DNA of 64,000 nucleotides from contig NW_025064885.1 of NCBI RefSeq assembly GCF_019112545.1, forward strand, positions 62,001 to 126,000, given 5' to 3'. Numbering within the stretch: position 1 is the first letter of the stretch; each line of letters begins with the position of its first letter. Shown piece after piece: positions 34,111-43,801 of the stretch. Both the position numbers and the translations under genes were made by a program. This DNA comes from Guyanagaster necrorhizus. Its lineage: Eukaryota; Basidiomycota; Agaricomycetes; Agaricales; Physalacriaceae. The notes under the pieces were generated by a model. The model was not told where the DNA came from. It saw only the letters and a list, made by a program, of their open reading frames with translations, and searched no databases.

Positions 34111-36374
34111 TGCTCGGCCCCATCTTTTACCTCCTCAGGCTTGTCATCATGCCCAAGGTCTTCGTCCTCCTTCATCAAATCGGCAATCTGTGCCCTGATG
34201 TCCTCCCGCATGTGTTTGTTCTTCTTCTCTGGGCAGTTCCATGCCATGTGGCCTGGTTGGCCACAGTTGAAGCACTTCCCCTCCTTCTTGAGGCAAACCA
34301 CGTCGATCTGCTTACCCTTTCCAGTACTTGGGCCCTTACCGGTTTGCTTCCCATCATTCTGGGAAGTTGGGGCTGAGCCGCTGGGCCTGGCAGACATGGT
34401 CGCATGGGAGGTGGAGGGCTTTAAGCCCTGTCCCTGGTACCTGTGTTGTCCCCACAGGTTGGTCGCCTCTGCCTTCTGTCATTGCCATTCTTGCCACATT
34501 AGGGTGATTCGCGACTTCCAGTCATCATAGCCAATTGGTACGCTATGGCCAAGGTCTGAGATGGTCTTTAGGTAGTGAGGTGGCACTCTCATCTTTATAT
34601 ATTCAACCATTCGTCTTGTGTCAGAGACGTCCTCCCAGATTCCGGCCAACTTCCCAAGTCGCTCCAATTTGTCAAAGTAGTCAGGCACTGCTTTGTCGCC
34701 CATCTTGTATTCCTTTATCTTGGTCTTGTGTACTTCTCGAACAGCCAGATCCGTGAACTTATCGTGGATCATCTGCTTTAGTACTGGCCATGAGGAGAGT
34801 CGGTGGTGTTGTCTTGTGGTTGACCAGAAGGTAGGTGCCATTAGTACCCACCATACCTTTGCTCTGTCTTCAAAGTATGTAGTGGCATAGTTGACCTTGT
34901 ATACATCGAGGAGGAAGTAGGAAGTGAAAACCTGGAAATATTGGTCACAGTCTAAAAGAAAGCGGTCAATATCATCTGAGGCCCCCTTGAAGGGAAGAGG
35001 GTCCCGCCCAAATGTCGGTTTGACATTTAATACATGCACCTTCGGATCCAGAGGCACCATTGGATTCGGGGGTTCCCCACCAGGAGGGCCGACCCAGTCC
35101 ATCGGGGGTCCTGGAAAGGAATGTAGGGACCCATCATCAGCGACAGGACTTCTTGGCATCAGGGGTCCTTCCTTTCGGACGATTCATCCATCTTTGATTG
35201 TCCACCCCTGTGCCGTGGCTTCAGGGTCATCCTTCTTCTGGTCGGTGGGGCCCGATCCACTTGCCTCAGCTTCATTGGGCAGTGGCTGTCCTGCCAGTAA
35301 TCGGCTTCCTGTGCCGGTCCAGAGGTTCAGGTGGTGAATCCTTGGTTGTCCATAGAATCGTGCTAGCCGAGATGCTGTGCTGCAGATGGCAGATGTGGCA
35401 TCCGAGTACCTTGATGTCACTGTTCAGATTGATAATGCTGTGTTTGTCATTCTAGACGGCATGATACTTGGTGTCCACGGCATTGGTGCCTGACACTTGC
35501 CGAACCTTGGTCAGTATGGTGGCATTGCCATCATCTGGTAATGTAAGAACCGCTGATTGAAATTAAAAATAGCCCGCTCCATCGCGGCATACTATAAAAT
35601 CTCCTCCTTCTCAACAGGATCAGCGGCCGTGTATCTTCTCCCTAGGGATGATCATAGCCAGAGATCATCCCTCTACAGTTTGGCTACCTGTTCTTGGTAT
35701 AGCCGGATAAACTCCTCCTCCCATGTCTCTCATTCTCATCGCTTCTTTTCCTGTTCTTGGCACATGGTAATACTGACAATACTTCCCCACTCAAGGATAG
35801 GGTCCACGACTCGGCCCTCTTGGTCCTCCTCCTCGGCCTCGTCGTCCCCGTCGGCCCCCTTGTCGGTGGTCCCCCTGAGGAGGGAACTGCCTTGCTGGCT
35901 GAAGGTTTCCAGGGCGGGCAGACTGGGGCTGAGTGCTGGACTCAGTGTCCTTGGGTCCGGGTCGAGGAGTAGGCTCCCAGTCGGGCTGCTCCTCTTTGTC
36001 TTCTGCTGGTGGCACCACTGCTCTGCAATACCAGCGGAAGTTTCTATAGAACCAGAGACGGAGGAAGAGGGCGGCAATTGGCCCATCGAGAACCCTTTTG
36101 AGGTCCCCGGTGGGGTCAATATGTTTGTTGTCTCCCCTGATTGATCCGAGGTCTGACAGTATCTTATTTCCCCAGATGGGGATATCGTCAGTTTTGGCGA
36201 TGGTGTCTGTCCCATATGAAAGCGGGCGGTCATCGCTGAGGAGTGTCTGCTCTCTGTAGTAGTAGTCGTCGGCCCGGACGACTCTGGCAGTTGACCCTGT
36301 CCAGGGGTCTGGGTTACTGGGGGGAGAGGCTGGTTCCCGAAATGGAAAGTCGGGAGCATTGAGGAAGTCAGCAA
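34107..36374 (-). pseudogene. TE-H gag
   Basis: Upstream Ser/Pro- then Glu-rich region (35736-36374), then DDGSLHSFPGPPMDWVGPPGG, capsid core in a 226-codon open stretch (34479-35159) with DIDRFLLDCDQYFQVF and WWVLMAPTFWST, and CCHC knuckle CFNCGQPGHMAWNC (about 34235-34280). Stop 34107-34109. The frame is +1 to ORF1 and pol is -1 to it. As in TE-G the true start codon is not settled. Confidence 0.82.
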
Positions 36375-37134
36375 GAGACTGGGGGGTTAGTCATATTGTG
36401 TTTGGTACCACTGGACTACTCCTTGGTACGCATGGGGCTCCTCCTCACTCCTGCTTTATTCTACTGGCTGCTCTTGATGCTGCTTGCCAGTATTAGACCT
36501 CGTCTCTGTTGGTGTCATCAAAGAATGGGTCGGGACTACTGACCCGAGTTCCCCTTCTACTGCTTCTTGTTGATGAGGCATGTCGGAGTTCACGCCAGTC
36601 GGTCCTTCTGGGGTTTGGAGCCATCCGAATGGCATCCAAGGAGTCTCTAGCCCGGCACCCAATTCCAGACTGGGCGACGGTTGTTCTTGATGCAGTGATG
36701 CTGCGCTCAGGGGAGGGGATGGGGGTGTTAGGTTGGGTTCATCAAAACCCTGTAGCCTAAGGGTTTCCAGGGTCTCGAATGACTGCCGATGGGGGTCTTG
36801 GGGGATATTCATGCTGCTGCTGCTCCTCCTCTTCCCTAGAACGCCTTTGAGTCGAGCTCCTAGGCTCGTCTTCTGTTTCTTCGGGGTGTCAGATGGAGTT
36901 TCGAACAGAGGGAGGGATGTTGTGGAGGGGGAGGTCTGGCATGACATTTCAGAGGATTGTTTGAATGCGTTGGAATTCTTGATAGTGTCGGATAGCCCAG
37001 GCGGTAATGGATTGGCATCCACAGCACAGCTGTATGATCACCAATAAACCGATCAGAGTTTCAATGATAGAAGCTAGGAGTTCGAAGAACTCATGTGTAA
37101 AGTTTGGATCAGACGGATTTAGAGCAGGGGGCAT
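35791..37134 (-). pseudogene. TE-H ORF1: hydrophobic N terminus and RGG-type C terminus
   Basis: ATG 37134 to TGA 35791-35793, 447 codons. Residues about 16-36 (FFELLASIIETLIGLLVIIQ) form a likely membrane helix. Middle blocks include EIGCRARDSLDAIRMAP and DPFFDDTNRDEV, then YYYREQTLLSDDRPLSYGTD, GPIAALFLRLWFYRNFRWYC and a C-terminal RQGGRRGRRGRGGGPRG, an RGG-like RNA-binding type of tail. A few codons are stops (for example TGA where TE-G has CGC/CGA). It overlaps gag in the alternative frame for over 500 bases. The same stop position ends ORF1 in TE-E and TE-G. Function unknown. Confidence 0.65.
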
Positions 37135-37176
37135 TCGGTTTCTCAGCACAAATAGGCTTGAGAAAAGGAAGCAAGA

Positions 37177-37189
37177 AGTCTCAAACTAA
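37177..37189 (-). promoter_or_regulatory. TE-H primer-binding site (self-priming type)
   Basis: The minus strand reads TTAGTTTGAGACT, one base from the LTR. The LTR block (minus strand of 37353-37365) is AGTCTCGAACTAA, so 12 of 13 pair. The single difference is a CpG in the LTR block that is TG in the PBS, consistent with deamination after insertion. Confidence 0.7.
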
Positions 37190-37190
37190 T

Positions 37191-37726
37191 TGTTAAGCCC
37201 AAACTCCACGTGACTATTAACATGTGATGATAAACCGATAGAACCTCACACTTCGGGTTAGACTATCAGAGTTCACCAAATGTCAATGTTGTCGGTGTGG
37301 AACAAGGCGAAGTGATTAGCTGAGCTTGAGATAGAATGGTAGTATATAAACTTTAGTTCGAGACTAGGATGTTACAGCGAGAACTAGGCTACTTAAATAC
37401 TGTTTAGCTGTCACACTATAAATAACTGTTCACAAAAGATATTGTCTGCTGTAGAGCTGTTTCCCCCTACTGTTGCCAGGCTCTCCATAAAAGCTGTTGT
37501 CTTGCTGTGGAGCTGTAGTCGTGCACTGCAATTTGAGGACAAAACGAGCATTGTCTCTCTCTTTATAGCACACAGCAGTGCGACAGGAGAATGACCATCT
37601 TGGGTTGCTGAGCTAAGCGTTCCCATGGTCATAGGTGCTGGCTAAGTGCCCTGACTAAGCAAAGATAGGAGTCACTTCCGAGAAAAAAGAAAAGAAAATA
37701 GAAGAAAAATAGGAAAAATTGTAACA
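37191..37726 (-). repeat. TE-H 5' LTR (536 bp)
   Basis: TGTTAAGCCC to TTGTAACA (+ view). Carries TATTTAAG (minus strand) 34 bases before the R-start block. Confidence 0.93.
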
Positions 37727-37731
37727 CAGAC

Positions 37732-37900
37732 AAGCCACAAATAGTGGGAACATACAGCAAAGAGCAATATACCACACCTTCAACTTGTTTGAAGCCTGCC
37801 ACTGGAATACTAACAGGTCCAGCAGATCAGCCACCTCCTTCAGGCCGAAAAGACTTACCCTAACTTAACTATTAGAACGATAGTCTTAAGGAGGGGGTAA
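37732..37900 (+). pseudogene. TE-F pol C-terminal tail and polypurine tract
   Basis: Continues the TE-F chromodomain tail after TE-H: KPQIVGTYSKEQYTTPST, GPADQPPPSGRKDLP, stop TAA about 37859. The polypurine tract CTTAAGGAGGGGGTAA (about 37885-37900) follows, directly before the 3' LTR. It matches the tail of TE-E pol, confirming the join. Confidence 0.85.
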
Positions 37901-38416
37901 TATTACAATTTTTCCTATTTTTTTTCTTTTTCTCGGAAATGACCCCTATCTTTGCTTAGTCAGGGCACTTAGGCCAGCACTTAGGACCATGGGAACGTTT
38001 AGCTCAGCAGCCCAGTCGGTCACTCTCCTAGTGCATTGCTGTGTGCTGTGAAGGGAGAGACAACACTCCTTTTGTCCCATCTTGCACTGCAATGATAATG
38101 AGCACAACAGCAAGACAACAGCTTTTGTGGAGAGCCTGGCAACAGCAGGAGTAACAGCTCTACAGCAGACAATATCTTTTGTGAACATTTATTTATAGTA
38201 CAATAACAGAACAGTATTTAAGTAGTATAGCTCTTGCTGTAATATCTCAGCTTCGAGCTAAAGTTTATTCTCTACCATCCTATCTTGAGCAACTTGCGAA
38301 TGCCTTAACCACACACCTCTGTTAACACATCAGTGAACTCAGTCAGTCTAACCTGAAGTGCAAGGTTCTGAACTGTTTATCACATGTCAATAGTCATGTG
38401 GAGTTTGGGCTTAACA
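37901..38416 (+). repeat. TE-F 3' LTR (516 bp)
   Basis: Begins TATTACAATT (TGTTA with G to A) and ends GGGCTTAACA. Same length as the 5' LTR at 13510-14025, with an identical AGCTTCGAGCTAA block. Confidence 0.92.
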
Positions 38417-38421
38417 GTTCT

Positions 38422-39818
38422 GGAAAGGAGTGTAAGGACCCATCATCGGCAATGAGACTTCTTGGAGTTGGTGGCTCTTCCTTTCGGATGATCCATCCAT
38501 CCTTGATGATCCACTCCTGTGCTGTGGCTTTGGGGTCATCCTTCTTCAGATCAGTTGGAACCGACCTGCTTTCTTTGGCTTCATTGGGCAGTGGTTGTCC
38601 TTCCAATAGTTGGCTCTCTGTGCCAGTCCAGAGATTTAGATGGTATGTTCTCGGCTGTCTATAGGATCAGGCTAGCTGAGATGCCATGCTGTGGATAGCT
38701 GATGTGGTGAGCAAGTACCTTGATGTCACTGTTCGAATTGAGGATGCCATGTATGCCATCTTGGGCAGCATCACACTTGAGATTCATGGCATCAGTGCCT
38801 CCTATTTGCTGAATCTTGGTCGATATGGTGGTATCGCTATCATCTGATAATGTAAGAAGCACTGATTGAAATTAAAAATAGCACATTCCATTATGGTATA
38901 CTGTAAAATCTCTTCCCACTCGACAGGGTCAGCAGTGGTATACCTTCATTCTAGAGACGATCGTAGCCAGCGATCATCCCTCCATAATTTGGCTACCTGC
39001 TCTTGGTACAGCTGAATAAATTCTTCTTCTCACACCTCTCATTCCCATCATTTCTTCTCCTGTTCTTGGCATGTTATCATGCTGACAATACTTTCTCATT
39101 CAAGGATGAGGTCCACCACCCAGCTGCCTTGGTCCTCTTCCTTGGCCTCATTGTCCCCTTTGGCCCTCTTGTCGGTGGTCCTCTTGAGGAGAGAACTGCC
39201 TTGCTGGCCAAAGGTTTCTGGAGTGAGTGGGTTGGGGCTGAGTACTTGACTCAGTATCATTGGGTCTGGGTCGAGAAGTAGGCTTCTGGTCAGGCTGCTC
39301 TTCTTCTCCTTCTGCTGGTGGCACCACTGCTCTGCGATATCAGCAGAAGTTTCTATAGAACCAGGGGCAAAGGAAGAGGGTGGCAATTGGCCCATTGAGG
39401 ACCTTTTTGAGGTCTCCGGTGGGGTCAATATGCTCATCATCGCCCCCAATTGTTCCCCAGTCTGACAGTATCCTATCTCTTCAGATGGAGATATTGTCAG
39501 TTTCAGCGATGGTGTCTGTCCCATATGATAATGGGCAGTCATCGTCAAGGAGTGCTGGCTTCCTATGGTGGTAGTCATCGGCATGGACGATTCTGGCAGT
39601 TGGCCCGGTCCAGGGGTCAGGCTCACTGGTGGGAGTGGCTGGTTTCCAGAACGGAGAGTTGGCAGTGCTGACTGGGGTATTATTGTGCTGATCTGGGAGG
39701 TACTGCCTGTGGGGGGCATGCTGATGGCTGGCCTGGCGGTCAGCCCATGTCTGTCCCTCAAGGAACTGGGCAAGGGATCAGGGGGTTGATTGTATTGGGT
39801 CTGGTACCACTGGATCAC
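38422..39818 (-). pseudogene. TE-E gag, 5' part
   Basis: Picks up TE-E gag upstream of the TE-F insertion: DDGSLHSFP, the KKDDPKATAQEWIIKDGWIIRKE block (38394-38606), an ILQY-containing helix region near 38880-38920, and a 240-codon open stretch 39096-39818 rich in Ser, Thr and Pro. The gag frame is +1 to ORF1, which overlaps it at 39100-40539. Confidence 0.75.
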
Positions 39819-40539
39819 ATCTTGATAGGTGTGAGGTTCCTCCTCATTCCTGTTCCAGTCTACTAGCTGCTCTTAATGCTGCTTGCCAGTATCGGACCTC
39901 ATCTCTGTTGGTGTCATCAAAGAAGGGGTCAGGACTACTGACTCTTGTCTCTCTTCCACTGCTTCTTGTTGATGAGGCATGTTGGGGTTGATGCCTGTCG
40001 GTACTTCTGATGCTTGGAGCCATCCGAATGGCATCCAAGGAGTCTCTAGCCCGGCACCCAATTCCAGACTGGGTGATGGTGGTTCTTGATGCAGTGATGC
40101 TGTGCTCAGGGGAGGGGATGAGAGTGTCAGGTCAGGGTCATTGAAACCCTGTAGCCCAGGGGTTTCCAGGGTCTTGAACGATTGCTGACAGGAGTCTTGA
40201 GGAGTACTCATGTTGCTGCTGCTGCTGCTCCTCCTCTTCTCTAGAATGCCCTTCAGTTGAGCATCCAGACTCATCTTCTGTTTCTTTGGGGTGTCAGATG
40301 GAGTTTCAGACAGAGGCAGGGATGTCATGGAGGAGGAGGTCTGATGTGACATTTCAGAGGATTGTGCAGATATGCTGGAATTCTTGGTAGTGTCAGATAG
40401 CCCAGGCGGTAATAGATTGGCATCTATGACACAGCTGTATGATCACCAATAAACTGATCAAGGTTCCAATGATAGAAGCCAAGAGTTCAAAGAACTCATG
40501 AGTAAAGTTCAGGTCAGATGGATTTAAGGCAGGGGGCAT
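39100..40539 (-). pseudogene. TE-E ORF1: hydrophobic N terminus
   Basis: ATG 40539 (MPPALNPSDLN) to TGA 39100-39102, 479 codons. FFELLASIIGTLISLLVIIQ near residues 16-36 is the membrane-type helix. The block SSPDPFFDDTNRDEVRYWQAALRAASRLEQE (39844-40038 open stretch) is nearly identical to TE-G. The tail is Gly/Arg/Gln-rich and ends GGGPHP at the same stop as TE-G and TE-H. In-frame TGA codons interrupt it. Confidence 0.6.
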
Positions 40540-40581
40540 TCAGTTTCTCAGCATGGTTGGGTCTGAGAAAGGGAAGCAAGA

Positions 40582-40594
40582 AGCTTCAAGCTAA
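40582..40594 (-). promoter_or_regulatory. TE-E primer-binding site (self-priming type)
   Basis: The minus strand reads TTAGCTTGAAGCT, one base after the 5' LTR, exactly complementary to AGCTTCAAGCTAA in the LTR (minus strand of 40750-40762). Confidence 0.75.
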
Positions 40595-40595
40595 T

Positions 40596-41112
40596 TGTTA
40601 AGCCCAAACTCCATGTGACTATCAACATGTGATAAACAGTTCAGAACCTCGCACTTCAGGTTAGACTGACTGAATTCACTGATGTGTTAATAGAAGTGTG
40701 TGATCAAGGCGTTGCAAGTCGCTCAAGATAGGATGGTGAAGAATAAACTTTAGCTTGAAGCTAGAGTATTACAGCGAGAGCTATGCTACTTAAATACTAT
40801 TCTGTTATCATGCTATAAATAAATGTTCACAAAAGATATTATCTGTCGTAGAGCTGTTACCCCTGCTGTTGCCAGGCTCTCCACAAAAGCTGTTGTCATG
40901 CTGTTGTGCTGTTGTCGTTGCACTGCAAGTTAAAGACAAAAGGAGTACTATCTCTCTCTTCACAGCACACAGCAACATGCTAGGAGAGTGACCAATTGGG
41001 TTGCTGAGCTAAGCATTCTCATGGTCCTAAGTGCTGGCCTAAGCACTCTGACTAAGCAAAGATAGGGGTTATTTCCAAGAAAAAAGAAAAGAAAATAGGA
41101 AAAATCATAACA
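40596..41112 (-). repeat. TE-E 5' LTR (517 bp)
   Basis: TGTTAAGCCC to CATAACA (+ view), the same length as the partner at 7684-8200. TATTTAAG on the minus strand is 34 bases upstream of the R-start block. Confidence 0.92.
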
Positions 41113-41117
41113 TGAGT

Positions 41118-42100
41118 CAAGTCTATCTATCAGCAGGTTGAGACTCGACAACCCCCATAAGTGATGCATCCATCAGAATTTCATGAATGTGGAGCTTGCC
41201 ATCACTATGGCAGAAGACCTCTGGAACAATCTTTACATCAGAAGCCAGCCAGAAGCAGGGACAGCCAGCACAAGAGGAAGGATTGCCTGGGACAGAATTA
41301 TATGATGAGTTTTTCTGGACTGAGACCTTACAGTCCCTTTTGACTATAACAATACAGTATAACAGCAGTAGCAGAATCAAGTCTGATAGATAGAGGCTAA
41401 GTGAGCTCAAAAAGAGCTTATAAAATATACACAGGTAGAAGCTCAGTGAGAGTATGAAAAAGCTGAGTATGATCAGCAGAGACAATGACAAGAGCACTAA
41501 GGAGAGGCTGCCAGACTGGAGTCAGCATCTCCCAGCTATTATGGTCTCTAAATTGACACTTTGGGCTCTCCTTTCAGAGAGTCCGATTCAGAAATAGACC
41601 CCTGGGCAGGATCAACAGGGAGTATCATTGACTGAGAAGAAGCCATCTGATGAGACTAGACAGTCAGAAGCAACAACTGCTCCCTATCCCTCTAATATTC
41701 TGCTAGAACTGATACCATTTCCTCAGATGCTGACTCTGTTCTCAGAGCCTATGGACTTCAGGTATCTGACAATGCCCACATCTCTGACTGAGCCCTCCAC
41801 TGATTCTTAGAAAGCAGAGTCACCTGTCAGTTTCTCGATCCTGGGTTCTAATGAAACTTCAGTCTCTATAGCCAGAAACTGGAGAAAGAAAGAGCACAAG
41901 GCAGTACCCCATACAGCCAGCTCAGAAATCCTCCCATTCAGTGCACAGCCCCTGAACCCAACTCAAGCATGGCTAGGCCCAGTGCCAGAACTGATAATGA
42001 GGTCCCCAGCGACTTTCAGACTAGTTGTACTATCTATTTATGATCTGCCCATCAGTTCCCTCCTTGAGGAAGAGGACAGTGGGGATGAAGGCAACAAGGA
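41118..42100 (+). pseudogene. TE-D ORF1, 3' part (coiled-coil-like)
   Basis: Resumes TE-D ORF1 after TE-E: the VMHPSEFHECGACHH-equivalent region, then FDYNNTV with Gln repeats and a long Glu/Gln/Ala/Lys-rich helical block (AQKELIKYTQVEAQ, EYEKAEYDQQRQ; about 41340-41500), and GSPFRESDSEIDPWAG. It aligns codon for codon in the ORF1 frame with TE-I, not in the gag frame, supporting ORF1 as the true coding frame here. Interrupted by TAG/TGA/TAA. The end is not clearly defined. Confidence 0.5.
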
Positions 42101-43801
42101 AGACAGTGAAGGCTCTTTCAGACTCAAACAATTTATAGAACATGCCAATGAAGAAACTGATGAAGAAGCATTGAAAGAAGAAGTAGAGCAGGTGAGAGGA
42201 ACAGAATATCAAGGACTATACAAGCAAGGGGTACTCTTTTTATAGAAGGATGCATGCTGGAGGACTATACCTCTAGAACTAAAGTATAAATATGCAGATG
42301 ATACTGAAAAAAGAAACATTTTACAGTATGCCATGATAAAGTACATCTGGGAGGAATATAACAGATGGCACCTGGAGGATCCTCTCAAGCTGTTTTCCCC
42401 TTATCAAACCTGTGATCAACCCCAACCAATGCTGAGCTCTCCATTCATCTCACTAAAATGAGCTGTTTACATGGCACCCTCCTTCCACAGCCAAGCCAGA
42501 GCATCAGACCCATTGATTCGAAGCATGGCAACTCAGCTTATATGGACATGATATCAGCTGAGTCCCTTAGCACCATGGTATGAAGGATTCCAGAACTCTT
42601 GGACTGGAAAGAGCAGTCATCTCCTTAGCAGACAACTGCCCCCTGATGAGGCAACAACAAGTAGAGCAGGAAAAGAACCCATATGAGATGATCCTGAAGC
42701 CATTCACCTCGGGTTTACTATATGAGATGAGGTGATTGTCCAAAGAGATGCTGCCCCAAAAGGAAGCCCAGTCACTAATGACCACTTCCTTCATTCCTTC
42801 CCAGGGCCCTCCAGCAAATGGGTTTGCCCACTATTCAGAGAATGGCCAAACCCAATAGGTGCCTTATCTGAAAACACTGTTGTCCTTCAATGTCAATCTG
42901 ACTTGCTCTGAAAACCTTGCCCCTTCAAGGGAGTCTCCAATGACATCGATCAATTCCTGATCGATTGTGAGCAATACTTCAAGGTTTATATCAGATATCT
43001 CAGCACTGACATGAACAAAGTCATCTTTGCTGTCTCTTATCTTGAAGAGAAGGCAAAAAACTGATGGATCCTAATTTCTCTGAACTTTCAATCATCAACT
43101 CAGAAGCACTACTGATACCTCTCATGGCCAGTATTTAAACAAATGTTATACAACAAATTTATTGACCTAGCCATATAAGAGATATACAAATAAAAAATCA
43201 AGGAATACAAAATAGAAGATAAAGCAGCCACAGACTATTTCAACAAGTTGGAATGACTTGCAAGGCTCACCAGAATTTGGAATGACATAGCAAACAATAG
43301 GCAAATAGTCAAGGCCCTCCAGAGAGGAGTCCTCTCTTCATATATTATAATAATTTCAGCAATCGGCATTAAAGCATTAATGCTGGTTGGCTATGATGAA
43401 TGGAAGAAATGAATCATTGAGATGTACAGAGAGTGACAAAGGCAGAAAGCAGAGTCATCAACCCTCCAAGATTATACCAAGAGACTAACTCTACTAACTC
43501 TGAACAAGTCAGGGCAAACTGCCAGAAAATTATCAGGACCCTCAATGACCCCTGTCTATGGAACACAGAAGACAGAGACAGGAATGACATACACTGGATC
43601 CAGGAAGCCAATGGACATAGATCGGATGAAGAAGGCAAATACTTTAATTGTGGCCAAAAAGGCTATATAGCAAAGAACTGCCCAAAAAAGAAGCAGACAC
43701 ATGAAGACATCAGGGCTCAGATCACCAAGTTGCAGAAAGAGAATGAAGGGCTCAGCAAAGAAACAAAGAAAGAGGAGATAAAAAAAGAGGCTGATCAGTG
43801 A
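41982..43801 (+). pseudogene. TE-D gag
   Basis: Starts in the +1 frame with IYDLPISSLLEEEDSGDEG and an acidic region, then a capsid core (NDIDQFLIDCEQYF, YLEEKAK; about 42930-43070). The zinc knuckle region reads YFNCGQKGYIAKNC (about 43640-43682): one Cys has become Tyr, and the His position is Tyr, as it is also in TE-I. Stop TGA 43799-43801. Multiple nonsense codons. Confidence 0.75.

Larger units (their letters stand above)
29239..37726 (-). mobile_element. TE-H: full-length family-2 gypsy element in the pol tail of TE-F
   Basis: 8488 bp with 536-bp LTRs (29239-29774, 37191-37726) and an exact target duplication CAGAC (29234-29238 and 37727-37731). By eye the LTRs differ at about 36 sites, all transitions, so it appears somewhat older or more heavily mutated than TE-G. 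ORF1, gag and pol are arranged as in TE-G. Confidence 0.95.
13510..38416 (+). mobile_element. TE-F: family-2 gypsy element with an unrelated 5' ORF, split by TE-G and TE-H
   Basis: LTRs at 13510-14025 and 37901-38416 are both 516 bp. The target duplication in TE-E is GTCCT (13505-13509) / GTTCT (38417-38421). The internal parts are 14026-16098, 24546-29238 and 37732-37900. After removing TE-G and TE-H with their duplications, gag reads EL..LGKL-TGIREDIADS and pol reads DDPVTD-KPQIVGTYS, both continuous. The LTRs and gag-pol are close to TE-E, but the region 14040-15450 is not. Confidence 0.9.
7684..41112 (-). mobile_element. TE-E: family-2 gypsy element, split by TE-F
   Basis: LTRs at 7684-8200 (3') and 40596-41112 (5') are both 517 bp, TGTTATGATT...GCTTAACA on the minus strand. 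The internal parts are 8201-13509 and 38422-40595. The flanking target duplication is CAAGT (7679-7683) and TGAGT (41113-41117), which can be derived from one CGAGT by deamination on opposite strands. It sits inside ORF1 of TE-D. Order on the minus strand: LTR, PBS, ORF1, gag, pol, PPT, LTR. Confidence 0.9.

Noticed and set aside
33998..34530. Open frames of up to 129 codons on the + strand opposite TE-H gag
   Set aside because: Antisense to the zinc-knuckle and capsid coding region. The sense frame explains the sequence, and the same antisense frames recur opposite the other gags.
16099..37726. TE-G and TE-H as a segmental duplication of one locus
   Set aside because: Each has its own target duplication (AAAAC/GAAAC and CAGAC/CAGAC) at different places in TE-F, and they differ in LTR length and sequence.
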